From Dillenia suffruticosa (taxonomy: Eukaryota; Streptophyta; Magnoliopsida; Dilleniales; Dilleniaceae), in the NCBI GenBank assembly GCA_033439265.1, contig JAVTVX010000035.1, positions 17,076,001 through 17,140,000 of the forward strand: DNA of 64,000 nucleotides, read 5' to 3'. This document shows, piece by piece, positions 12,421-22,320 of this stretch (the first letter of the stretch is position 1; the number at the start of each line of letters is the position of its first letter). The notes beneath the pieces are model-generated. The model was not told the DNA's origin. It saw nothing but the letters and a program-made list of their open reading frames with translations, and made no database searches. A program made the translations under genes and the position numbers.

Positions 12421-12880
12421 ACAACGATTTGTCCCCAAATCGTCACCTATGTGAAAATGCATCCACAACCGCATTTTGCTTGGAAAAAGTCTCAATGAAT
12501 TCAATCCATCGAACATGTCTCTTACCATCTTAATGAATTAACAACTCTTTGAATTTAACTCAAAAATAATTGTCTTGTGAAATTCACAGAAAGAATAACA
12601 AGAAAAATAAAGAAGGAAAATAAGTGAGAAATAAAGAAAGTCGCAAATTTGAAAAAAATTCCAAATTAAGAAAGAAACAAATATGGAATGAATTGAATAA
12701 GAAAGGTGAATAAAGAAAGAAAATAAGGAAGGTGAACAAATAAGGAAAAAAGAAGAAATAAAGAAGAAACAATAAAAGAAAAGAAAAAAAATTGGAAGCT
12801 GCCTTTATTTTATGAAAAATTATAGACAAATATGAACAATTATAGACAAGTATGAACAACTCGAAGGGTAACCCGAAATT

Positions 12881-12892
12881 GTTCTGATACCA
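12881..12892 (-). promoter_or_regulatory. Primer-binding site, initiator tRNA-Met type
   Basis: On the minus strand it reads TGGTATCAGAAC, two bases inside the 5' LTR. It closely resembles the plant initiator tRNA-Met complement TGGTATCAGAGC and fixes the element's direction. Confidence 0.8.
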
Positions 12893-12894
12893 AC

Positions 12895-13661
12895 TGATGT
12901 GAACCCGTTGGGTATAAAAACCCTAGAACCCACGAACAAGTTAATTTAGCCCAAAAATCGTCCCAACGAATTATTTGAACCGGTGGAATTTAAAATCTCA
13001 ACCCTTGCCCTAAAGGAGGAAGAACCTAAGGTATATGACCTTAGACTCGTTTCTCACTAGATCAAGAACCTTGGTATAAAGATGGAATGAATGACGCCAC
13101 AATCTAGATGGTTCAAAACCTAGATTGATAAGTCAAAGAACTAAACAAGACTCATATCTTGAATAAGTTCAAAATTTTCAAAAGAACAAGACTTGTGTGA
13201 AAAATACTCACAATTTTATTAATTCTCTCAAAAGTGTTGTTTTACACAATGTATAATGACCTATTTATAGCCTAAAGGTAAAAAAATAATTAGCAACTAA
13301 AAATTTAGTAACTCTCTAAACAATAAATAATTAGGAAACTAAAAGTTACAAAAAAATAAGAATTAGGAAACTAAATAAATCAAACTACTTTGACCAAGTC
13401 TTGCTGCTATTTTCTTCATTTTCGTCCTCTCTTGGTTTTGGGTAGTTTTTGGCCTTTTATTCTTCCAACTGGGTTTGTATAAGTATAACTGAGGCCCCTT
13501 TTGGTTCTTCATTCATTTGGGCTCCAATTTCTTATTGTAAAACCCTCTGAATTAAGTTATTCAGTACTTTTTTGGATATTTTAACTCGAACTTTTGTTAC
13601 TGGCCCAACTGGAACTTGAGTTGAATGTTGTAAATTTCTTACAGTCTTGATAATCACATCA
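12895..13661 (-). repeat. 5' LTR of the 2-kb non-autonomous element
   Basis: 767 bp, pairing with 11640-12406. Its outer edge abuts the target duplication GGATC at 13662-13666, after which the copia LTR resumes. Confidence 0.88.
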
Positions 13662-14033
13662 GGATCTCTCTGAAAAATGGCTCCCTTTTCCCTCAATGTG
13701 AGAGGTGTATGATTCATGCTTGAAGAACATATTGCCCAGAGAGAAATTAAGAGCAAGATAAATATTCTTAAAGTGAGAATTACTTGAGAGCTTGAGAAAT
13801 TTTTGCGAAGGAAAATTTCTCCGTTATTAGGTTCATTGGACTTTAGGTTAAGATATCGTGGATCCATGGTTGTGGTTCATTTCATGATTATCATCCCGAC
13901 CGAGTGATTCCTATTAGAGAGTTTGCGAATCGGTTGATTTCTTGAAAACCTACATATCGAAATATTTACCTGAAAATTTCAAACTTATAATTTATACGTT
14001 TCCGCATGCGCATGTAGTGTAATAAATCTAATA

Positions 14034-14041
14034 TTGGTATC
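14034..14041 (+). promoter_or_regulatory. Left half of the copia primer-binding site, cut by the composite
   Basis: TGGTATC (14035-14041) joins AGAGC (28135-28139) across the insertion to give the initiator tRNA-Met site. The five bases GTATC of this site were duplicated by the insertion and appear again at 28130-28134. Confidence 0.88.
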
Positions 14042-15518
14042 TGGTGTGTCGTCAAACAACCAAAAATAAAATACCTACTTCAAACAATACGAATATAACG
14101 CGAGTAGGGTCGTATCCACAGAGAACGGCGGATTTATCTCTTTCAAGGAAAATGAAAATATGGGGGGTTTTGATGAAATAATCTAAAATAACTAAGCAAA
14201 CAAATTAATGAAAATTAACTACAATAAAATGATGAGATAATATCAATCAAAGGAAAAGATGTCAATTAAGATAAAACCTAGCCAAAGGAGTTATTTCCGC
14301 CTTGATATGTTTGATTGATCATCGATACAAAAATTACTCGATATTATGCGAATAAATTGGTTATAGCCGCTAAGTACCACGAAGCGACCAATCTCTCCGT
14401 ACTTTTTCGGTAATCAAGATACCATCGTTAATTACTTCCCTAATCGAAAGACAACCCAAGAGACCCTCGTTGGATTTAATGTTCCGACAGCATTACGATC
14501 TAGAGAGACCCAATTCTAATCAGTAAATTCCAACATGGATTTATTTAAATTAGATTACCTAATCTCTTGACATAAATCCTACCGCTTGCGAGGCCATAAA
14601 ATTATGTCAATCACCACTCCATTAAAAATACTCAAACCTTGCTATTTTTAAATGGTTGTAGAATATTCTAGGGTTATTAAATATAGGCCTCTATTTAACA
14701 ATCCCAAAACGGTCATAAACACTAAGCATAGAGATTAAATAAATACCCACAAATATCAAGTAAATAAGATCATTTAGATCTCACAATCATCATTCATCAA
14801 GAGTTCAATAATCCTTTGACTAGAAAAATAAATTAAAGACAAAGCATAATAAAAAGAAAACTCATAAAAAAGGATTTATTGCTCCTAAGGAATGAAGAAA
14901 AGAACAAAGAGTTTCTCCCCCGGCTGAGGCTGTTACTGTAGACGCGAATAGTGCTGCCCCCAAGGGGCTGCCCGGCTGCCTCCTCCAAAGTTCTCTCAAG
15001 GTATGGAATACTCCTATATATATAGGAGTAGAAAACCCTAAAGAAAATAGAATTTTTCCTATTTGTAAAAAGTAAATATTTCCAACCCTAATAACTACTA
15101 AATAAAAAGAAAGTAAAAAGTAAAAAGTAAAATTCCTAAAACATAATATCTAACAAATTTACATCTTTAAAAATTTCTTTTCCTAAATATTAGGAATGGA
15201 ATAAAATTCTTCAATATCTTCAATTCCATCACAACTTCCTCTTGAATGTGTAACTGGGAAATGAAATTTTTACTGCAGTAAATCTTCAAAACCTCTTGCT
15301 TGCCTCTTGAAATCCACGTGCCCACGTGCTAATGAAAGAGCATTGCTGTCCAATTTCCATACTTTACAAAATTGCTCCAATTTAGCTCATTTTTCTTCAT
15401 TTTTCAAAATAAGTCTCCTCCTAAATCAAAAGTCACAAAACATAAATATTAGTGTAATATTTATTCAAAAATAATACAAAATCAATCGCAAATATTACAC
15501 TTATTTAACCCCTATCAA
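14042..15518 (-). repeat. LTR A, 3' LTR of the composite
   Basis: 1477 bp, 'tggtgtgtcg' to 'cccctatca' on the plus strand. It is closely matched to LTR C, including the palindromic TATA region (15009-15030) and the paired CACGTG motifs (15315-15328). Confidence 0.92.
15009..15030 (-). promoter_or_regulatory. Palindromic TATA region in LTR A
   Basis: A perfect 22-bp palindrome with core CTCCTATATATATAGGAG, about 490 bp from the LTR's upstream end. This is a plausible TATA box position. In the 3' LTR it would drive outward transcription into the copia LTR, if it is active at all. Confidence 0.55.
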
Positions 15519-15532
15519 ATTCCCCCACATCT
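15519..15532 (-). promoter_or_regulatory. Polypurine tract beside LTR A
   Basis: 'aattcccccacatc' on the plus strand, so a G-rich purine run on the minus strand that abuts the 3' LTR. The same arrangement is found beside LTR B at 20325. Confidence 0.8.
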
Positions 15533-17009
15533 AGATGATGCTTGTCCTCAAGTATCTCCAACTAAAATAAAATTAAAACTATCCAATCTATATTTTTCTT
15601 CCAAGCGTCCAAGTTAATAATTACTATAAAAGTCAAACCAAAAACACAATCGAAACAACAAGTATTTCATAGCATTCTGCACTAAAACAACCACTACATA
15701 TCCCAACAGTCACTTATGAAATCCAAACAGCAAGATTCGACAATCCTCTCCAAGGGGTCACTCTAATGCACTCAAAAGGATAAAGAATATTTCAATAATA
15801 CTCAAATCAACACATTGGAATTGGCATTGCCATATGCTTGCAAATATATCAGATCTCCACCACTTAAATTTAGAATTTCATGCATCAATCTAAAGGTCTT
15901 TCATTTGGTTGTAACGTGGCTAGGGTTGAGGGTAGGATAAAAGGGAATATCAAGGGTTAAAAACGTACCAAAGCCCATATATAACTAACCACACAATTTT
16001 TTATAACATTGATCGATCTTTGCCTCAACAAATAACAAACAAAATTGACTTCTTGCTCTTCAAATGAATAGGCAATAGCAAACAATCATACAAGAATATC
16101 AAATGCTTTCTCAATTTTCTATGACTGAAGTGTAAATGAATTTTCAATCAAAATACAACACTTCTTTTTCACAACCATTTTTTTTTTCTTTTTTTTTTCT
16201 TTTTTTTTCAGCATTTTCTTTTTTTTCTTGCTTTTTGTTTTCTCTTGCTTTTTTTTTCGAACATATATCATCTTCATGAAAATGTCAACATCAAAATTCC
16301 AATCATCATCTTCGTATTGAGGCGAATATAAAACCAAAATCATGCAATTAAATATATATATCTTTGGTACTAGGGTTTGAAACGAAGGCTAAAATCAAAG
16401 GCTAGGTGTTGTATTGAGTGGGTTTTAAAGAAGAAAAAGGGTAAAGGCTCAAATTGGGTAACTAAGGGTTTATGAAATCAGGGTATGGATTTTAAGAAAG
16501 CCAAAAATGGGGTAAAACCTAAGTGCCTTTGTCATTTCAATGCATAAAATTCTATAATGTGGTCTCGAAATGCATAACAATGCAAGTTCTAGAATGTGCA
16601 ATCCAAGTGTGATAATCACTCATAAAAAAAAATTAACGTCGAGCACAAAAAATGAATTTGCTCGTTTATGGCTCAAAACCTCACTTTTTAAGTAGTGTTT
16701 ATGTCAAATCTTTGCATGCTTATCATTCAAAGAAAACTATTAAAGACATGAGCAGCCATCTCAAGCACAAAAACACCATTGATACAAGCCATTTGTCATA
16801 CATCTCCAGCCACCCAAATAGCATACATCAACAAAGGGAACTTAAAATGCCTATAAAGAATGCTCCTATGTATGAATCTAAGATAAGGCTAACCTCCCCC
16901 ACACCTAAATCATACATTGTCCCCAATGTATGGCGAAATGAAGAAATAGCAAAAGAAAACAGGCCAAAATGAAGAAACAAAATAGAAGGCAAGATAGAAC
17001 AATACTCCC
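15533..17009 (-). other. 3' non-coding block of the composite, left copy
   Basis: 15519-16200 is nearly identical to 20325-21010, including 'gcttgtcctcaa' and 'tggctagggttgaggg'. Long T-rich tracts lie at about 16178-16256. After them, 16260-17009 has no partner in the right copy but resembles 6270-6500 of the old element ('cccccacacctaaat'). No gene is supported; the lysine-rich frame at 16119-16343 merely translates the T tracts. Confidence 0.65.
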
Positions 17010-18445
17010 CTACGGTGGAGGTGGAAACGGAGGATGGAAGCCGACGAACTCGAAATATGCCATAAGGTTTTGTTCCATGCGAGACAAACGGTCGTCGATA
17101 GATTGAAGTGTGGGTGTGGAAAAGGGGACTGCAGAGGGATGAAGGATTGCCGCAGGGAAGGGAGAACCTGCAGGAGGACAAGAAAAATGCTTCGGGCGTG
17201 CACCCGGAGGGTTAAAAGTGTAATGCCCGTCTGAAATTGATAAAACACCCATACGTACTAAACAATCTAAATCCAACGGTTCTATGGGGCATGCTTCATG
17301 TAGATCATGATTAGCCAAGTCCAACACGCCCAAATTAACGGCCAGAAGGGTAATAAGGGAGCCCAAAATTAATGGTCGCTTGGGCTTATTCACACAAGAT
17401 AGGAATTGAGAGGCTACCCAATACCCGAAATTAACTCGTTGGTTGGTGTGCATGCACCATAGGAAAAAAGTTCAGGTTTAGTGCAAACAGCGGAGCTATC
17501 CTTGCGGCCAGAGAAACTAAAGGCCAGGACCCTATGAATGAGTCGCAATGCATTATCCTTCAAATAGGTACCCTTTGAATGACTAGGGTGATAAGGAATA
17601 GGATCAACAGTCAGTTCAGTCCAGATGCGCATGTATGTAGAGTTAAAATGGGGAGGGAAATCACAGAAGCTAGTCTGATATGCAGAGGACTGGGTATGAG
17701 CCTCACTGAGGAATCCTAGGGCAACGTTAAATTCAGTCAAGGAGAGATGAAATGAGTGATTCATCAAGCGAAAGTGAATTAAGTTAGGGGTGTAGGCAGT
17801 GAAATCCGTGGGTGTGTGAAAGCGAAAAGTGGTGTAAAATTCATAAATTAGCTCAAGCAGGGCAAGGAAAGTGCAGTTCAAGTATTGCTCCCAGCCAATA
17901 GCAGAGAGATATCGGGCAATGGAGTCATGCAAATTCAGTACTTGCAAAGATGGAAAATGAAAGGATTTACAAGGAATGATACGTCGAACAGAAATAGCAG
18001 AGTACCTTTGTCGCGCTTCAGCAGAATGAAATCGCAGACAGCCGCGGAGGTGAGTACGCGGCGGGGGAAGGACAGATTTCCCTCTTGCTATCCTTGAACG
18101 GACGCGAGCCCTTTTCGGAGTGGAAGAGGAGGGTGCGGCTGCTGTTGCTGGTTCAGGAACTTCAGGAGGCGGAGAGCGATCAATAGGAGGGGAGTGGGGC
18201 GTGCGATCATTCGAAGGAGATGAAGATGGAGATCCGTGAGGGCCCGTGGGTGGATTGGAGGGTAAGTGAAGACGGGAGTAGGAGGTAGAAGGTGAAGGGT
18301 TTGCGGGCGGCGATGAAGGCGATTCGTCGCTATCGGAGGAGAGAGAGATGCGAGAGGCACCTTGACTCTTCGGTCCCTGGGGCCAACGCGGGCGGAGGCC
18401 AGAGCGACGACGGTGGTGGTGAGGGTGTATCTGCTTCTTGGCCAT
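17010..18445 (-). pseudogene. Env-position ORF of the Athila-type composite (fossil)
   Basis: The minus-strand start is at 18445. The first 120 or so residues are rich in Ser, Pro and Arg. A more ordered part follows, with WEQYLNCTFLALLELIYEFY and later HFRLMNHSFHLSLTEFNVALGF. This pattern (Trp near the start, a 'REFY'-like block, a 'F-L-EF---LG' block) recalls the plant-specific protein found in Athila-type elements, sometimes called ORF1 or transposon-protein domain. A proline-rich tail with a short heptad-like stretch (IDDRLSRMEQNL) ends near 17010. I see no signal peptide or clear membrane segment, so 'env' describes position only. The region is G/C-richer than its surroundings and looks broken about once. 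Confidence 0.6.
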
Positions 18446-18600
18446 TGGCGGCAGCAGCGGAGATAGCGTCGAAGAGGAAAGAAAACCCTAGAAATCAAAA
18501 GGGGAAAGTTAGAGCAGACAAGGTAAAGTTGATGCTTTCTTCGCCCCTCCTTTTTTTTTTTTTTGTTGTTTTTTTTTTTAATTTCAGAAGTGGGCCGAAC

Positions 18601-18843
18601 TTAAGGCGTGGGCACGCCTTAAATGAAATGAGATACTGTCCGTCTAAAGGTGGAAGGGCCAGACGTGGACGGAGCATAGAGCGTGGTCACGTCCTATCGT
18701 GGGAGTATGGCTGCCAGTGGGAGTGAGATGGACAGATGTGAAAAGTGGTTATGGCGTGGGCACGCCTTAAGGGAAAATGATGTCTGCCCGTGTAAATGAG
18801 GTGGGCAGATGTGAGTAGGAGATAGGGCGTGGGCACGCCCTAT
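18601..18843 (-). repeat. Four-copy palindrome array upstream of the env-position ORF
   Basis: Imperfect palindromes with core GGCGTGGGCACGCC lie at 18601-18622, 18676-18697, 18749-18770 and 18822-18843, with centres 75, 73 and 73 bp apart. Arms reach 10 bp. Between them a second weaker dyad recurs (such as CTGCCC and GGGCAG at 18784-18807). Either strand would form regular stem-loops. The array lies about 160-400 bp upstream of the ORF start on the minus strand, so it may belong to a leader or an internal promoter; that role is inference. Confidence 0.75.
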
Positions 18844-18857
18844 AGTGCGACCGCTTC

Positions 18858-18883
18858 TGAAATTTTTTTTTTTTTTTTTTTTT
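18858..18883. repeat. Poly-T tract near LTR B
   Basis: About 24 T on the plus strand, so poly-A in the element's RNA sense. It sits 38 bp from LTR B. Similar tracts lie at 16178-16256 and 21000-21020, the other edges of the duplicated block. Such tracts are natural sites for template switching. Confidence 0.8.
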
Positions 18884-18921
18884 TAAAAATAAAATGTTAG
18901 GTTTGGTGGGTCGTCAAAATT

Positions 18922-20324
18922 TGGTGGGTCATCAAACAACCAAAAATAAAATACCTACTTCAAACAATACGAATATAGCGCGAGTAGGGTCGTATCCACA
19001 GAGAACGGCAGATCTATTTCTTTTAATAAAAATGAAAATAAAATATGGGGGGTTTTGATAAAATAATCTAAAATAACTAAGCAAACAAATCACTGAAAAT
19101 TTACTAAAATAAAATGATGAGATAATATCAATCAAAGGAAAAGATGTCAATTAAGATAAAACCTAGCCAAAGGAGTTATTTCCGCCTTGATATGTTTGAT
19201 TGATCATTGATACAAAAATTACTCGATATTATGCGAATAAATTGGTTATAGCCGCTAAGTACCACGAAGCGACCAATCTCTCCGTACTTTTTCGATAATC
19301 AAGATACCATCGTTAATTACTTCCCTAATCGAAAGACAACCCAAGAGACCCTCGTTGGATTTAATGTTCCGACAGCATTAAGATCTAGAGAGACCCAATT
19401 CTAATCAGTAAATTCCAACCTGGATTTATTTAAATTAGATTACCTAATCTCTTGACATACATCCTACCGCTTGCGAGGCCATAAAATTATGTCAATCACC
19501 ACTCCATTAAAAACACACAAACCTTGCTATTTTTAAACGGTTGTAGACTATTCTAGGGTTATCAAACATAGGCCTCTATTTAACAATCCCAAAACGGTCA
19601 TAAACACTAAGCATAGAGATTAAATAAATACCCATAAATATCAAGCAAATAAGATCATTTAGATCTCACAATCATCATTCATCAAGGGTTCAATAATCTT
19701 TTGACTAGAAAAGAAATTAAAATGAAAATATAATGAAAGAGAAACTCACAAATTAAAATAAAATGTTGCTTCTAAGAAAATAAAGGAAAGAACAGTTTCT
19801 CCCGGCGGAAGGTGCAATCCTCCTGCGCAGTGTTCTGTTTTTGCTGCTTCTGCACACCCCCAAAAGTCAATAATACAATGTTTAAATACCTCCTCTAGTG
19901 GGTGGCGGCTGGAACCCTAAAAAGAATAGTAATTCCTACCATTTTACTTTAGTAAAATTACTCCATAATATTCTCTAAAATTGAATGAAATATCCTAAAG
20001 AATAAAATCCTAAAAACTTCAAGTAAAATAAAATAATTACAACGATTCAAAATTTCACATTCCTAAATATTAGGAATGAAGAATAAAATCTTCAAAAGTC
20101 TTGTATTTCTCCTTGAATTCAGCGTGCCCACGTGCTAATGAAGAGTCACTTCTTTCTGTTCTTTCATCCTTGCATAATTGCTCCAATTAAATCTCTTTTT
20201 CTTCATATTTCTCCCCGCCTTTTGTTTGATTAATCTAACACATCAATCACCACAATTAGTGTAATATTTTCTCAAAATAATACAAAAATCAATTACAAAT
20301 ATTACACTTATTTTGTTCCTATCA
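18922..20324 (-). repeat. LTR B, inner LTR of the composite
   Basis: About 1.40 kb. Its first 0.8 kb (plus-strand sense) is close to A and C, but its last 0.6 kb is clearly different: it lacks the palindromic TATA region and has one CACGTG rather than two. On its right it meets a proper polypurine tract. On its left the primer-binding site is replaced by a short copy of the LTR end ('tttggtgggtcgtcaaaa', 18903-18920). No target duplication flanks it. Confidence 0.88.
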
Positions 20325-21120
20325 AATTCCCCCGCACCTAAATGATGCTTGTCCTCAAGCATTCCCAACTCATCTAAATCGGACACTAAAAACCTACTTG
20401 TTTTTCTTTCAAGTCCCCAAGTCAATAATCACTATTAAAAGTTAAGCTGAAAGCATAATCAAAACAGCAAGTACTTCACAGTGTTCCGTACTAAAACAAC
20501 CACTACATATCCCAACAGTCACTTATGAAATCCAAACAGCAAGATTCGACAATTCTCTCCAAGGGGTCACTCTTATGCACTCAAAAGGGTAAAGAGTATT
20601 TCAATAACACTCAAATCAACACATTGGAATTGGCATTACCATATGCTTGCAAATATATCAGATCTCCACCACTTAAATTTAGAATTTCATGCATCAATCT
20701 AAAGGTCTTTCATTTGGTTGTAACGTGGCTAGGGTTGAGGGTAGGATAAAAGGGAATATCAAGGGTTAAAAACGTACCAAAGGCCATATATAACTAACCA
20801 CACAATTTTTTTTTATAACATTGATCGATCTTTGCCTCAACAAATAACAAACAAAATTGACTTCTTGCTCTTCAAATGAATAGACAATAGCAAACAATCT
20901 TACAAGAATATCAAATGCTTTCTCAATTTTCTATGACTGAAGTGTAAATGAATTTTCAATCAAAATACAACACTTCTTTTTTTCTCAACCACTTTTTTTT
21001 TTCTCTTTTTTTTTTTTTTTAATAGTCACTCCTAAAACAAGTTTAATAAGAATGAATAATTAAAATAAAAATAAATGATAATAAGAATGATAACGAATAA
21101 ATAAAGAAAATAAAAATAGG
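20325..21120 (-). other. 3' non-coding block of the composite, right copy
   Basis: It starts with the polypurine tract (C-rich on the plus strand) beside LTR B, then matches 15533-16200 closely up to a T-rich tract at about 20990-21020. Beyond that it differs and runs into the end of pol at about 21128. No gene. Confidence 0.7.
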
Positions 21121-21186
21121 ACTATTGGGTTGCCTCCCAATGAGCGCCTTTGTTTATCGTCTTTGGCTCGACATTGTCTTCTCGTC

Positions 21187-22320
21187 TTACTCCTCCTTGT
21201 ATGTGGGATGTGCCAAATGAACTTCCTCCACTGTAGAGACATCAAATTTGTCAATAAATGGTTTCAATCGTTGTCCATTCACCTTAAAAGTGTTGTTAGT
21301 CTCTATATTTTTAATTTCAATAGCACCATGAGGAGAGATACTTACTACCGAATATGGTCCTGTCCATCGAGATTTTAACTTACCGGGCATAAACTTCAAT
21401 TTGGAATCGAAAAGAAGTACTTTTTGACCTTCAAAGAAGTGTTTTTGCCGACGAAGTTTATCGTGAACAAGTTTAGTCCTTTCTTTGTAAAGCCTTGCAT
21501 TGTTGTAAGCTTCCAAACGAATCTCTTCCAATTCCTGAAGTTGCAACTTTCTCTCCCGTCCAACTTCCGTGGCATCTAAGTTGCATTGCTTGACTGCCCA
21601 AAAAGCACGATGTTCAATAGCAACCGGTAAATGACATAACTTACCAAAGACTAATCGGTATGGTGACATTCCAATTGGGGTTTTGAATGTAGTTCGATAA
21701 GCCCAGAGTGCATCCTCCAATCGTAAACTCCAATCCTTACGGCTTGGATTTACTGTTTTTTCCAAAATGCTCTTAATCTCACGGTTAGAAACTTCTGCTT
21801 GCCCATTGGTTTGAGGATGGTATGCGGTAGCTACTCGGTGATTAACTCCATATTTGCGCATTAACGCTTCCACCGTACGATTGCAAAAATGTGTACCTTG
21901 ATCACTGATGATCGCCTTTGGTACCCCAAACCTACAGAAAATGTTAGATTTAAGGAAACCTACAACAACCGTAGAATCATTAGTACGGGTAGCTTTGGCT
22001 TCTACCTATTTCGAGACATAGTCTACTGCAAGCAAAATATATAGAAAGCCACATGAACTAAGAAAGGGTCCCATAAAATCCATACCCCATACATCGAAAA
22101 TTTCACAAAATAAAATTGGTGTTTGAGGCATTTCATCCCTAGAGGATATGTTGCCCATCCTTTGACAATTCACACAACTCTTACAATATTGGTATGCATC
22201 CTTGAAGAGGGTTTCCCAATAGAAACCACTATCAAGAACTTTTCTAGCTGTTCTTTTGGGACCAAAATGACCACCACATGCATGACTATGACAATGAGCA
22301 AGAATGGAATGAATTTCATC
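21187..22320 (-). pseudogene. Integrase region of the Athila-type composite
   Basis: The zinc-binding HHCC part is visible at about 22170-22300 (HSHACGGHFGP then CKSCVNCQ). The catalytic core has GMDFMGPF at about 22065-22085 and [18 protein letters not shown] further on. The C-terminal part has [18 protein letters not shown] and a basic tail with [10 protein letters not shown]. These blocks are typical of Athila and related Ty3/gypsy integrases. No chromodomain was recognised. The pol reading frame as a whole looks broken about once. Confidence 0.85.

Larger units (their letters stand above)
11640..13661 (-). mobile_element. Non-autonomous LTR element (2022 bp) with 767-bp LTRs
   Basis: Two 767-bp direct repeats flank a 488-bp interior, and the five bases GGATC sit on both sides (11635-11639 and 13662-13666). 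The LTR ends are inverted (TGATGTGA and TCACATCA). The primer-binding site is of initiator tRNA-Met type on the minus strand, next to the right LTR, with a polypurine tract next to the left LTR. The interior is A/G-rich and encodes no gag, protease, RT or integrase, so the element must have moved with help from another one. By eye the LTRs differ at about 23 of 767 positions, so it is younger than the copia LTR it sits in and older than the Athila-type composite. Confidence 0.92.
11526..14033 (+). repeat. 5' LTR of the second copia element, interrupted
   Basis: 11526-11639 aligns with the start of 34050-34539 (for example 'ttaattaattacc') and 13667-14033 with its remainder, which ends near 'aataaatct'. 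Without the insertion the LTR is about 480 bp, against 490 bp for the partner. Confidence 0.85.

Noticed and set aside
12584-12859. Hydrophobic Phe/Leu-rich minus-strand frame inside the 2-kb LTR element
   Set aside because: It translates an A/G-rich low-complexity stretch; the apparent membrane segments are compositional.
16119-16343. Lysine-rich minus-strand frame
   Set aside because: It is the translation of poly-T tracts in the 3' non-coding block of the composite.
18922-20324. LTR B as an ordinary solo LTR insertion
   Set aside because: It has a proper polypurine tract and 3' block on one side and no target duplication, so it was not inserted alone.
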